Assembly: GCF_003590795.1 (NCBI RefSeq)
Contig: NZ_QYUL01000005.1
Location: 296,001 to 360,000, forward strand
Direction of reading: 5' to 3'
Length of the DNA stretch: 64,000 bases
Source: Azospirillum cavernae
GTDB lineage: Bacteria; Pseudomonadota; Alphaproteobacteria; Azospirillales; Azospirillaceae
Position numbers and translations under genes: made by a program. Positions 1-8,162 of this stretch are shown here, piece by piece. A model generated the notes under the pieces. It saw only the letters and a program-made list of their open reading frames with translations. It was not told the DNA's origin and searched no databases. Each line of letters opens with the position of its first letter. The first letter of the stretch is position 1.

Positions 1-214
1 GCGGGGCGGCACGGTGTCGCGGTTCTGCGGAAGGTTTGGAATAATCGCGCCTCAGCAGCGTTCATGATGACAAGGTGACGGCGCGGTTTGGTCTGGAAGG
101 TGTGTTGCGCGGGATGCCAAGGCGTGGCAGAAAGCCGACGGAACGGCGGCCCTTGCACCAAGCTGGTCGGTTTCCGATCTGTGAACGACATGTTTCAACG
201 ATAAGAGAACCTCA

Positions 215-1084
215 ATGCGAAAACCCGTGCGCAAGGTGGTGTTCCCCGTCGCCGGTCTCGGCACGCGCTTCCTGCCGGCCACCAAGGCGATCCCGAAGGA
301 AATGTTGCCTTTGGTTGATCGCCCGCTGTTGCAGCACGCCGTGGAAGAGGCGCGGGCGGCTGGCATCGAGGATTTCGTGTTCGTCACGGGCCGCTCCAAG
401 CGCGCCATCGAAGACCATTTTGACGCCGACACCGAACTGAACCGCACCCTTGAGGAGCGCGGCAAGTTCGACGCGTTGGAAGAGGTGCGGCACAGCGAGA
501 TCGCGCCCGGTCGCTGCTTCTACACCCGCCAGCAGGTTCCGCTTGGTCTGGGCCACGCGGTGTGGTGCGCCCGCGCGGTGATCGGCAACGACCCCTTCGC
601 CATCGTGCTGCCCGACGATTTTGTGCAGGGAAACACGCCCTGCCTGAAGCAGATGGTCGAGGCCTATGACGAGGTGGGCGGCAACATCGTCGCCGTCGTC
701 GATGTGCCGCGCGAACACACCAGCCGCTACGGCATTCTCGACGTCGAAAAGGACGATGGCCGTCTGGCCACCGTGCGCGGTCTGGTCGAAAAGCCCAAGC
801 CGGAGGACGCGCCCTCGACCCTGTCGATCATCGGGCGCTACATCCTTCAGCCGGAAATCTTCGATCATCTGGAATTGCAGCAGCGCGGCGCGGGCAACGA
901 GATCCAGTTGACCGACGCGATGGCCAAGCTGATCGGCAACCAACCCTTCCACGGCCTGCGCTTTGAAGGCACCCGTTTCGACTGCGGCGACAAGGTCGGC
1001 TTCATCGAGGCGACCGTCGCCTACGCGCTGAAGCGGCCCGACATGGCCGACAAGGTGCGTGAGATGCTGCGGAAATATTGCTGA
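215..1084 (+). CDS. galU: UTP--glucose-1-phosphate uridylyltransferase
   Basis: This 289-aa cytoplasmic enzyme makes UDP-glucose from UTP and glucose-1-phosphate. The N-terminal nucleotide-binding signature of bacterial GalU is present (AGLGTRFLPATKAIPKEMLP, about residues 13-32), and the length is normal for the family. The start ATG follows a purine-rich GATAAGAGAA stretch. It is the first of three same-strand sugar-precursor genes (galU, ugd, phosphohexomutase), which together feed UDP-glucose and UDP-glucuronate to exopolysaccharide, LPS or flagellar glycans. A GC-rich stem-loop separates it from ugd, so the level of ugd transcript may differ. The assignment is secure. Confidence 0.96.
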   Translation: MRKPVRKVVFPVAGLGTRFLPATKAIPKEMLPLVDRPLLQHAVEEARAAGIEDFVFVTGRSKRAIEDHFDADTELNRTLEERGKFDALEEVRHSEIAPGRCFYTRQQVPLGLGHAVWCARAVIGNDPFAIVLPDDFVQGNTPCLKQMVEAYDEVGGNIVAVVDVPREHTSRYGILDVEKDDGRLATVRGLVEKPKPEDAPSTLSIIGRYILQPEIFDHLELQQRGAGNEIQLTDAMAKLIGNQPFHGLRFEGTRFDCGDKVGFIEATVAYALKRPDMADKVREMLRKYC

Positions 1085-1110
1085 TCCACAGGAATTGTTG
1101 GAAACATACA

Positions 1111-1144
1111 CCCGCCGCCGTTCGTTGACCCGGACGGCGGCGGG
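1111..1144 (+). terminator. GC-rich stem-loop between galU and ugd
   Basis: CCCGCCGCCGT (1111-1121) pairs perfectly with ACGGCGGCGGG (1134-1144) around a 12-base loop. No clear T-tract follows, so it could be a weak terminator, an attenuator or an mRNA-stabilising structure between galU and ugd. Confidence 0.5.
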
Positions 1145-1206
1145 CGTCTGTGTTCCAACAGGCTGACCGACGAACGCCGCATGATGGAAGAGACAAGGGG
1201 CACACG

Positions 1207-2538
1207 ATGCGCATCGCGATGATCGGCACGGGCTATGTCGGCTTGGTGTCCGGCGCCTGTTTTTCGGAATTTGGCGTTCACGTCACCTGCGTCGACAAGG
1301 ACGCGGAGAAGATCGAGCGGCTGAAGCGCGGCGAAATTCCAATTTACGAGCCGGGTCTCGACGATCTGGTCGCCCGCAACGTCGCCGCCGGTCGCCTGTC
1401 CTTCACCTTGGATCTGAAAGAGGCGATGCAAGGCGTTGACGCCGTGTTCATCGCCGTCGGCACGCCGTCCCGCCGGGGCGACGGTCACGCCGACCTGTCC
1501 TATGTTTACGGCGCGGCGGAAGAGATCGCGCAAAATCTCGACCATTACACGGTGGTCGTCACCAAATCGACCGTGCCGGTCGGCACCGGGCGCGAGGTCG
1601 AAGCGATCATCCGCAAGGTCGCGCCAAACGCCGAGTTCGACATCGCGTCCAACCCGGAATTCCTGCGCGAAGGCTCGGCCATCAGCGATTTCATGCGGCC
1701 CGACCGCGTCGTCATCGGCGCGACGTCCGACCGGGCGGGCGAGGTGATGCGGCGGCTCTACCGTCCGCTCTATCTGATTGAGACGCCGATCGTCATCACC
1801 TCGCTGGAAACGGCGGAACTGACGAAATACGCCGCCAACACCTTCCTGGCCGCCAAGATCACCTTCATCAACGAGATCGCCGATCTCTGCGAAAAGGTTG
1901 GCGCCAACGTCCATGACGTGGCGCGCGGCATCGGCTTGGACGGGCGCATTGGCAAGAAATTCTTACACCCCGGCCCCGGTTACGGCGGCTCCTGCTTCCC
2001 CAAGGACACGCTGGCGCTGGTGCGCACCGCCCAACAGGTCGGCAGCCCGCTGCGCATCATCGAGACGGTCGTCGACATCAACGACAAGCGCAAGAAGCAG
2101 ATGGCCCAGCGCATCATCGCCGCCTGCGGCGGGGATGTGACCGGCAAGACCGTCGCCGTTCTGGGCGTCGCCTTCAAGCCGAACACCGACGACATGCGCG
2201 ACAGCCCGTCGCTCGACATCGTTCCGGCCCTTCAGGCGGCGGGGGCGACCGTACGCGCCTATGACCCGGCGGCGATGCATGAGGCGGAAAAGCTGTTGCC
2301 CGGCGTGGTCTGGGCCAAGGACGTCTACAGCGCCTTGGATGGGGCCGACTGCGTCACCATTTTGACGGAATGGAACGAGTTCCGGGCGCTGGATCTGCGG
2401 CGCGTCAAGGCGCTGCTGAAGGCCCCGGTCATGGTGGATTTGCGCAACATTTACAACCCCGACGACATGGCCCAGGCTGGTTTCGTCTACAGCTCGATTG
2501 GTCGGCCCGCCGCGCTGACCAAAAGCCCGACCGCTTGA
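1207..2538 (+). CDS. ugd: UDP-glucose 6-dehydrogenase
   Basis: This 443-aa NAD-dependent enzyme oxidises UDP-glucose twice to UDP-glucuronate. It has the Rossmann motif GTGYVG at residues 7-12 and the catalytic-Cys motif GYGGSCFPKD with Cys263; the C-terminal UDP-binding domain contains the conserved GVAFKPNTDDMRDSP block. The ATG at 1207 was chosen over the in-frame upstream ATG at 1150 because family members begin directly at the MRIAMIGTGYVG motif and ACAAGGGG lies just upstream. It sits between galU, which makes its substrate, and a phosphohexomutase, so the three form a nucleotide-sugar supply unit. The assignment is secure. Confidence 0.96.
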   Translation: MRIAMIGTGYVGLVSGACFSEFGVHVTCVDKDAEKIERLKRGEIPIYEPGLDDLVARNVAAGRLSFTLDLKEAMQGVDAVFIAVGTPSRRGDGHADLSYVYGAAEEIAQNLDHYTVVVTKSTVPVGTGREVEAIIRKVAPNAEFDIASNPEFLREGSAISDFMRPDRVVIGATSDRAGEVMRRLYRPLYLIETPIVITSLETAELTKYAANTFLAAKITFINEIADLCEKVGANVHDVARGIGLDGRIGKKFLHPGPGYGGSCFPKDTLALVRTAQQVGSPLRIIETVVDINDKRKKQMAQRIIAACGGDVTGKTVAVLGVAFKPNTDDMRDSPSLDIVPALQAAGATVRAYDPAAMHEAEKLLPGVVWAKDVYSALDGADCVTILTEWNEFRALDLRRVKALLKAPVMVDLRNIYNPDDMAQAGFVYSSIGRPAALTKSPTA

Positions 2539-2567
2539 ACGACGGCGTCCACCGGAGGAAAAACAGC

Positions 2568-3971
2568 ATGAGCGAAGCCCATATTTTCCATTCCACCGTG
2601 CTGCGTGAGTACGACATTCGCGGCATCGTCGGCACGACGCTGAATCCTGCCGACGCGCTGGCCGTCGGTCGTTCCTTTGGCACCGTGGTCGTGCGCAAGG
2701 GCGGCAAGACCGTCTGCGTCGGCTATGACGGCCGTCTCTCCTCGCCCGCGCTGGAAGAGGCGCTGGTCGAAGGGCTGATGTCCACCGGCCTGCATGTCCT
2801 GCGCATCGGCCTTGGCCCGACGCCGATGCTGTATTTCGCCACCCGCGACCGCGAGGCGGCGGCCGGCATCATGATCACCGGCTCGCACAACCCACCCGAC
2901 TACAACGGCATCAAGATGATGCTGGGCAAGGGGCCGGTCTACGGCCAGCAGATCCTGGATCTCGGCACGCTCGCCGCCGCCGCCGATTGGGAACAGGGCG
3001 AAGGCTCCTCGGAAAAGATCGACGTTCAGGACGAGTATGTCGCCCGCCTGCTGAAGGATTACGACGGCGTCCGCGATCTGACCGTGGCTTGGGATTCGGG
3101 CAACGGCGCGTCGGGCGAGATCCTGCGCCGTCTGACCGCCAAGCTGCCGGGCAAGCACATCCTGCTGTTCGATGAGATCGACGGGACTTTCCCCAACCAC
3201 CACCCCGATCCGACGGTGGAGAAGAACCTCGTCGATCTGAAGAAGGCGGTGGCCGATCATGGCTGCGACCTTGGCATCGGCTTTGACGGCGACGGCGACC
3301 GCATCGGCGCCATCGACCATCTGGGCCGCGTGGTCTGGGGCGACCAACTGGTCGCGATTTACGCCGCCGACGTGCTGAAGAGCCACCCCGGCGCCACGAT
3401 CATCGCCGACGTCAAGGCCAGCCAGGCCCTGTTCGACGAGATCGCCAAGCATGGCGGCGTGCCGCTGATGTGGAAGACCGGCCATTCGCTGTTGAAGGCG
3501 AAGATGGCGGAAACCGGATCGCCGCTGGCCGGTGAAATGTCGGGCCACATCTTCTTCGCCGACAAATGGTATGGCTTTGACGACGCGCTTTATTGCGGCG
3601 TTCGTCTGGTCGGTCTGGTCAGCAAGCTGGGCACGACCTTGGCGGCGTTGCGCGACGGCCTGCCCGACATGATAAACACCCCGGAAACTCGCTTCCAGAC
3701 CAGCGAGGAGCGCAAGTTCGCGGTGGTCAGCGAGGTCAAGGAGCGTTTGACGGCGGCGGGTGCCAACGTCAACGACATCGACGGCGTGCGGGTCAGCACC
3801 CCGGATGGCTGGTGGCTGCTGCGCGCGTCCAACACCCAGGACGTGCTGGTCGCCCGCGCCGAATCCTTCACCCATGAAGGGTTGGAGCGTCTGAAAGGCG
3901 CGTTGATCGAACAGTTGCTGGCGTCGGGTCTGGAAGCCCCCTCCTTCGAGGGCGGCGGCACGGCTCACTGA
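2568..3971 (+). CDS. Phosphomannomutase/phosphoglucomutase
   Basis: This 467-aa alpha-D-phosphohexomutase of the AlgC/ManB type interconverts hexose-6-phosphate and hexose-1-phosphate. The phosphoserine loop ITGSHNPPDYNG (Ser106) and the metal-binding DGDGDR motif are both present, followed by the C-terminal phosphate-binding domain. The ATG is preceded by a strong GGAGGAA at 2554-2560. An in-frame extension upstream runs through ugd and is rejected. It can supply glucose-1-phosphate to GalU or mannose-1-phosphate to GDP-sugar pathways. Which hexose it prefers cannot be read from the sequence. Confidence 0.93.
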   Translation: MSEAHIFHSTVLREYDIRGIVGTTLNPADALAVGRSFGTVVVRKGGKTVCVGYDGRLSSPALEEALVEGLMSTGLHVLRIGLGPTPMLYFATRDREAAAGIMITGSHNPPDYNGIKMMLGKGPVYGQQILDLGTLAAAADWEQGEGSSEKIDVQDEYVARLLKDYDGVRDLTVAWDSGNGASGEILRRLTAKLPGKHILLFDEIDGTFPNHHPDPTVEKNLVDLKKAVADHGCDLGIGFDGDGDRIGAIDHLGRVVWGDQLVAIYAADVLKSHPGATIIADVKASQALFDEIAKHGGVPLMWKTGHSLLKAKMAETGSPLAGEMSGHIFFADKWYGFDDALYCGVRLVGLVSKLGTTLAALRDGLPDMINTPETRFQTSEERKFAVVSEVKERLTAAGANVNDIDGVRVSTPDGWWLLRASNTQDVLVARAESFTHEGLERLKGALIEQLLASGLEAPSFEGGGTAH

Positions 3972-3997
3972 TCGGCGTTCGCTGATTGTTGGAAAAG

Positions 3998-4032
3998 CGG
4001 CCCGCCTCTTCCAAGGGGCGGGCCGTTTCGTT
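3998..4032. terminator. Rho-independent terminator between convergent operons
   Basis: CGGCCCGCC (3998-4006) pairs perfectly with GGCGGGCCG (4017-4025), followed on the + strand by TTTCGTT. It lies exactly between the + strand sugar-precursor genes and the end of the - strand flagellar operon, and probably stops both. Confidence 0.8.
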
Positions 4033-4384
4033 ACAGGCGGCGCAACCGCGCCATCAGTTGCGGGTTGTCCCAGTTGGGTTGGCGGTCTTCGATCACCACC
4101 CGATGGGGCAGCGGCGCGTCGCGCTCCACCGTCACCTCGACCCAGCGCGGCACCAGCTCGTTGTTCAGGTCGTCGAGCACGGCCATCGCCAGGGCTTCCG
4201 GGCTGGGCGCGTCGCCCGGCGGTTCGGCCAGATAGCGGGCGAATCCGTCACTGTCCAGAATCAGCCGGTCGGGAACGAGGCGGATGGTCAGCCGCGTGCC
4301 GGGAATCGGCTCGCCGCGCAGTTCCACCAGAAAATCATGACGGCTGTCGGGGGACGGCGCTGTGGTCAGTTCGTCTCGCCTCAC
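4031..4384 (-). CDS. QueF-like T-fold protein at the end of the flagellar operon
   Basis: This is a small protein of 117 aa. The GTG start overlaps the stop of the upstream FliK-like gene (GTGA), so the two are translationally coupled. The chain resembles the C-terminal tunnelling-fold half of 7-cyano-7-deazaguanine reductase QueF: VPDRLILDSDGFARYL aligns with the QueF IPDxxxVESKSLKLYL segment, and AMAVLDDLNNELVPRWVEV aligns with the following helix-strand. The catalytic Cys region (SLCPMTGQPD) and the FRNHG loop are absent, so it should not reduce preQ0. I infer a structural or ligand-binding role. Its reason for being in a flagellar operon is unknown. Confidence 0.6.
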   Translation of the reverse strand: MRRDELTTAPSPDSRHDFLVELRGEPIPGTRLTIRLVPDRLILDSDGFARYLAEPPGDAPSPEALAMAVLDDLNNELVPRWVEVTVERDAPLPHRVVIEDRQPNWDNPQLMARLRRL

Positions 4385-6216
4385 GCCGAAACCCCCAGCC
4401 CGGCCCGCCCGGCGCGGGTCAGCTTGACCCAGCTTTTCGCCCCGGATTGGAAGGACAGCCCGCCGCTGTAGCCCACGGCGCGGACGCTGTCGGCGAAGAC
4501 CTGAATCAGTTGAACGCGCAGATCGGGCGGCAACCCGGCGTGGCTGCGCAGAATCAGGTCGAAATGGTTCGGGCGGACCAGCCCGTCCAACTGCATCGGG
4601 CCAAGGCGGCTCATCTCCAGGTCGATCAGGAAACGGCTGCCGGGCTTGGCCTTTTCCTTGCCCTCGCCTCCCTCCTCGTCGCCCTTGAGGGGGTGGACGT
4701 AGACATGGATGGGTTTGACGCCGTTGGCGTCCATCATCGGCAGGGTGTAGGGGCGCCAATCGCCGGGCAGCGATTCGGCGGCCTGCTGTTTGACGCTCTC
4801 AAAATCCTTTTCAAGCTGGGCCAACAGATCGCGGCGACCGGATTTTTCCAGCGCGCTCGTCGCGTCCTCGCCCAACCAACTCCGCGCGTCGCCGCCCTGG
4901 ATCGCCGCCATGAAAAAGCTGAGCGCCGCCGTCAGCTTGCGGTTTGGCTGCGGCATGGTCGCTTGCAGCGCGCGCGCCGCCGCCGGATCGCTGTTGACCA
5001 GGGCCGCCATCGCCTGCCGCAGCGCGGGCCAATCCCGCTCGCTCATCGGCGCCAAGGGATCGCCACCGGGCGGCGCGGCGGCTTGGGTGGCGCGGGCCAG
5101 ATCGGTCAGCGCGGCGGTCACGGTGGAGCCTTGCGGCAGGCTGGCCGGGACGTTCAGCGCCAGCATGCCCTGTTTGGTCGCCAGGATCGGTTGGCCTTGC
5201 GGCGTGGTTCCGGCCACGGTCCCGCGCAGAATGGGCGTGTCGGGGGCCAGATCGGCGGTGTCGTCGCCGGGGGGGGGAAGCGGTTGACCGTCGCCGCCGC
5301 CTTGGCCGCCCTGCGGTTGAGGTTGCCCTTGTCCGGCGTCGCGCGGTTGGTTTTGCGGGTTGGCTGGGGGCAGGGTGACGGTCAGGATCTTCAAGGCGAC
5401 CGTCGCCCCGCGCGGCAGGTCCGGGGCCTCTGGGCGGGTCTCCGGGTTGGTCGGTTTCAGCGTGGGCGTTTCCGCGCCGGGATGGGCGGCGTCCCCGCCC
5501 AACTCAACCGAGGCGTCGGGCATCGGGGCGGACGGCAAGGGCATGGCGGCGGACGGGCTGGCCCCAGCCCCAGTGGGCGGCGCTGGCGCCGCCGCTCCAC
5601 CACCGGCGGCGGGGGCGCTTCCGCTGGGCGGCGCGGCGACCGTGGTGCCGGGGACAGTTGGCTGGTTGGGCGCGGCGGCGCCGCTGGCGGTTGGCGGTCG
5701 GGATGAGGTCGCCGCCGCCAAGACCAGCGCCGGAACCACGGTTCCCACCGTCAGCAGCGGCAGGGTTGGAACCATCGGCGTCGCCGTGGGCGTCGGCAAA
5801 ATGACGCTGGGCGTCTGGGAACCGCCGATGGTCGGCGACGGCGTTCCGCCCGCCGATCCGGCGGCGGTTGGCGTCGCAAGGCTTTGCAGCAGGACGAGGG
5901 CGGTCGGCTTGGCCGTTTGGCCCTGGGCGGATCCGGTTGACCCCGGCGTGATTTGCAGCGTCACCGGCTTGTCCACCGGCAGCGGGGTGGGGCTGTCGAG
6001 CAGCACCTCGCCAGCGGCGGTGCGGATTCGGGTCAAACCCTCCGGCGTTTCACCGGCCACCGTGCCGGTCAGCACCACCGGGCGGCTGATGTCCTGGAGC
6101 CGGTCAGGCAGTTTGGCCACCGTCGCCTCGCCAACCGGCGCAGCCGGTGCGGCGGCGGGGCCGGTCGTCGCCGTGGGCGCAGCCGGAGCGACCGGCGGAG
6201 GGATGGCCCCGCCCAT
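4381..6216 (-). CDS. fliK: FliK-like flagellar hook-length control protein
   Basis: This protein of about 611 aa has a very long Ala/Pro/Thr/Gly-rich low-complexity N-terminal two-thirds and a folded C-terminal part of about 110 residues. That part contains DLEMSRLGPMQLDGLVRP and a following Leu-rich segment typical of the Flg_hook domain of FliK, the exported ruler that switches type III secretion from hook to filament subunits. ATG 6216, eight bases after the flhG stop, is preferred to an upstream in-frame start inside flhG. Low complexity makes homology by eye weak outside the C-terminus; the gene position supports the call. Confidence 0.7.
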   Translation of the reverse strand: MGGAIPPPVAPAAPTATTGPAAAPAAPVGEATVAKLPDRLQDISRPVVLTGTVAGETPEGLTRIRTAAGEVLLDSPTPLPVDKPVTLQITPGSTGSAQGQTAKPTALVLLQSLATPTAAGSAGGTPSPTIGGSQTPSVILPTPTATPMVPTLPLLTVGTVVPALVLAAATSSRPPTASGAAAPNQPTVPGTTVAAPPSGSAPAAGGGAAAPAPPTGAGASPSAAMPLPSAPMPDASVELGGDAAHPGAETPTLKPTNPETRPEAPDLPRGATVALKILTVTLPPANPQNQPRDAGQGQPQPQGGQGGGDGQPLPPPGDDTADLAPDTPILRGTVAGTTPQGQPILATKQGMLALNVPASLPQGSTVTAALTDLARATQAAAPPGGDPLAPMSERDWPALRQAMAALVNSDPAAARALQATMPQPNRKLTAALSFFMAAIQGGDARSWLGEDATSALEKSGRRDLLAQLEKDFESVKQQAAESLPGDWRPYTLPMMDANGVKPIHVYVHPLKGDEEGGEGKEKAKPGSRFLIDLEMSRLGPMQLDGLVRPNHFDLILRSHAGLPPDLRVQLIQVFADSVRAVGYSGGLSFQSGAKSWVKLTRAGRAGLGVSA

Positions 6217-6223
6217 CGCGGCG

Positions 6224-7024
6224 TTAGATGGGGGCGTTGGCGAGCAGCCGCTGGACGATGGCCTCGACATCGCGGGCGGCGTCGCTGGCGGGCGAGCGGG
6301 TCAGCAGCGGCGTTTGGTTTCGGATGGCGTCGCGCACCTTCAGATCGCGGCGGATGATGCCGGCCAGCGACGGCTTGAATTTCAGGAAATTCTGGCAGGC
6401 CTTCAGGATGGTGGCGTAGGTCCGTTCGCCGTCCTTCACGCTCTGCGCCATGTTGACGACGATCCGCAGATCCGCCGCCGGGTTGGTGGCGTGGGTCAGC
6501 TTGATGAAGGCGTAGGCGTCGGTCAGCGAGGTCGGCTCGTCCGTCGTCACCACCAGCGTGACGCCCGCCGGGCCGGACAGGGTGCGCACCGTGCGGTCCA
6601 CGCCGGCGCCCATGTCCATGACCACCCGGTCATAATCCTTGGCCAACTCCAACAAATCGTTGCGCAGGCTGGACAGGCGTTGGCTGGGCAACTGCGCCAG
6701 CGTGCCCGACCCCGAACGACCGGCGATGATGTCGAATCCGGTGTCGGGGAAGCGTTGGGCGGCCTTGGCGAGCGTGACCTCGCCGTTGATGACGGCGCCC
6801 AGATCGTTTTTCGGCGAGAAGCCAAGCTGAATGTCGACGTTGGCGAGGCCCAAATCGCCGTCGAACAGCAGCGTGTTCATTCCCGCTTTGGTCAGGGCGT
6901 GGCTGAGCGTGATGGAAAACCAGGTTTTGCCGACGCCGCCCTTTCCGCTGGCCACGGCGATCACGTTGACGCCGCGCAGCGGGCGAACGTTCTTAAGGGC
7001 GGCCGGGAACACCGGATCGGTCAT
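6224..7024 (-). CDS. flhG: MinD/ParA-like flagellar number regulator FlhG (FleN)
   Basis: This 266-aa SIMIBI ATPase, with FlhF, sets flagellar number and placement. It carries the deviant Walker A motif ASGKGGVGKTW near residue 27, a switch with YDRVVMDMGAGVD, and the TTDEPTSLTDAY segment typical of the family. ATG 7024 begins MTDPVFPAAL; an upstream in-frame Met would run deep into flhF. The gene overlaps the flhF stop by 32 bases, consistent with coupled expression. The FlhF-FlhG pair usually marks polar flagellation. Confidence 0.93.
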   Translation of the reverse strand: MTDPVFPAALKNVRPLRGVNVIAVASGKGGVGKTWFSITLSHALTKAGMNTLLFDGDLGLANVDIQLGFSPKNDLGAVINGEVTLAKAAQRFPDTGFDIIAGRSGSGTLAQLPSQRLSSLRNDLLELAKDYDRVVMDMGAGVDRTVRTLSGPAGVTLVVTTDEPTSLTDAYAFIKLTHATNPAADLRIVVNMAQSVKDGERTYATILKACQNFLKFKPSLAGIIRRDLKVRDAIRNQTPLLTRSPASDAARDVEAIVQRLLANAPI

Positions 7025-8117
7025 GGCAGAGTCCTCGACGCAGGCGAACTGGCGGCTTTTGCCTTGGTTGCGGGCTTGGTGGGTCTTGCGGCGGGCTTGT
7101 TGCGGGGGCCGGGGTCGCATCCCGGTTCCGCTCCTCCGCCTCCGCCTTTTCGGCGGGGGGAATAATCATACGAGCGAGCGACATTGGATTCAGCGTGGTC
7201 AGCCCTTCGGCGACCTTGGACGACACGCTGGCGTCGCAGAAGGACAGGCGCGCCCGGTTGGCGATGGCCAGCAGGCTGCCCAACCGCCGAGTGATGTCCA
7301 GCCGCGTGACCAGCAGGCGGCGCACCCCGACGGCCTTGAAGGCCAGCGCGATGTCCGACGCCTCCAACGCGTCCAGCCCGGCGGGCAGGACCAGCACCGG
7401 CTCGACCTCGCCCGCCGACAGCAGGGCGCGCAGATCGTCCATGTCCTCTTCGCTGAAAGGGTTCCGTCCGGCGGTGTCAACCAGGACCAGATCGGTCTTG
7501 CGGTGGACCTCATAGGCCCCGGCCAGCGCGTCGGGATCCTCGACGGTCGCCAGCTTCAATTTCATCAGGCGGGTGAAGGCGGCGAGCTGGTCAACGCCGC
7601 CCGCGCGCACCGTGTCGGTGGTGATGACGCCGACCGACCGCTTCTTGAACACCGCGCGGGCGGCGAGTTTGGCGACGATCAGGGTCTTGCCGGTGCCCGG
7701 CGGGCCGACCAACACCAGCGGTTTGACCGCCGAGCGGCCATCGGGCAGCGGGTTGAAGCTGTACATCGAATCAAGCGCCGACCCCAGCGCCAAGCAAGGA
7801 TCGTCGGTGTCCAGGCCGGACGCCGCGTCGATCAACTGTTCGGCCAGCGCGGCGGGAACGCCGTGGCGGTGCAGGGCGTCGGCCACCGCCTCGCCCACGT
7901 CGATTTCGGGTTCAACCGGCTTGGCCGCCGGTTTGCTGGGTTGACGGTTGCGCTCCTGCGCGACCGGCATGTCGTCTTCTTCGACGGCGGCGGTGACGCG
8001 CACGCCGCCGCCTTCCTCCTCACGCGTGGCCACAATGATGGCGTCGTCGCCCAGCGACTGGCGCACCATCCGCATGGCGTCGGACATGGTTTTCGCGTGG
8101 AAGGACTTCAGCCGCAT
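6993..8117 (-). CDS. flhF: Flagellar SRP-like GTPase FlhF
   Basis: This 374-aa SRP-type GTPase of the FlhF family recruits early flagellar components to the cell pole. The N-terminus (MRLKSFHAKTMSDAM) is characteristic. A variable basic/Pro-rich linker follows, then the NG domain with P-loop VGPPGTGKTLIVAKL and the DTAGRNPF motif. The C-terminus is unusually long and low-complexity, reading through the start of flhG. It lies between flhA and flhG in the usual order. The assignment is secure. Confidence 0.93.
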   Translation of the reverse strand: MRLKSFHAKTMSDAMRMVRQSLGDDAIIVATREEEGGGVRVTAAVEEDDMPVAQERNRQPSKPAAKPVEPEIDVGEAVADALHRHGVPAALAEQLIDAASGLDTDDPCLALGSALDSMYSFNPLPDGRSAVKPLVLVGPPGTGKTLIVAKLAARAVFKKRSVGVITTDTVRAGGVDQLAAFTRLMKLKLATVEDPDALAGAYEVHRKTDLVLVDTAGRNPFSEEDMDDLRALLSAGEVEPVLVLPAGLDALEASDIALAFKAVGVRRLLVTRLDITRRLGSLLAIANRARLSFCDASVSSKVAEGLTTLNPMSLARMIIPPAEKAEAEERNRDATPAPATSPPQDPPSPQPRQKPPVRLRRGLCHDRSGVPGRP

Positions 8118-8162
8118 CGGCGGAGCCTTCGATCAGTCGGAGGAAGAGCGAATGGCGCCATG

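Noticed and set aside
52..214. Coding end of an upstream gene at the window start
   Set aside because: All + frames stop quickly and nothing recognisable can be read in the few residues available.
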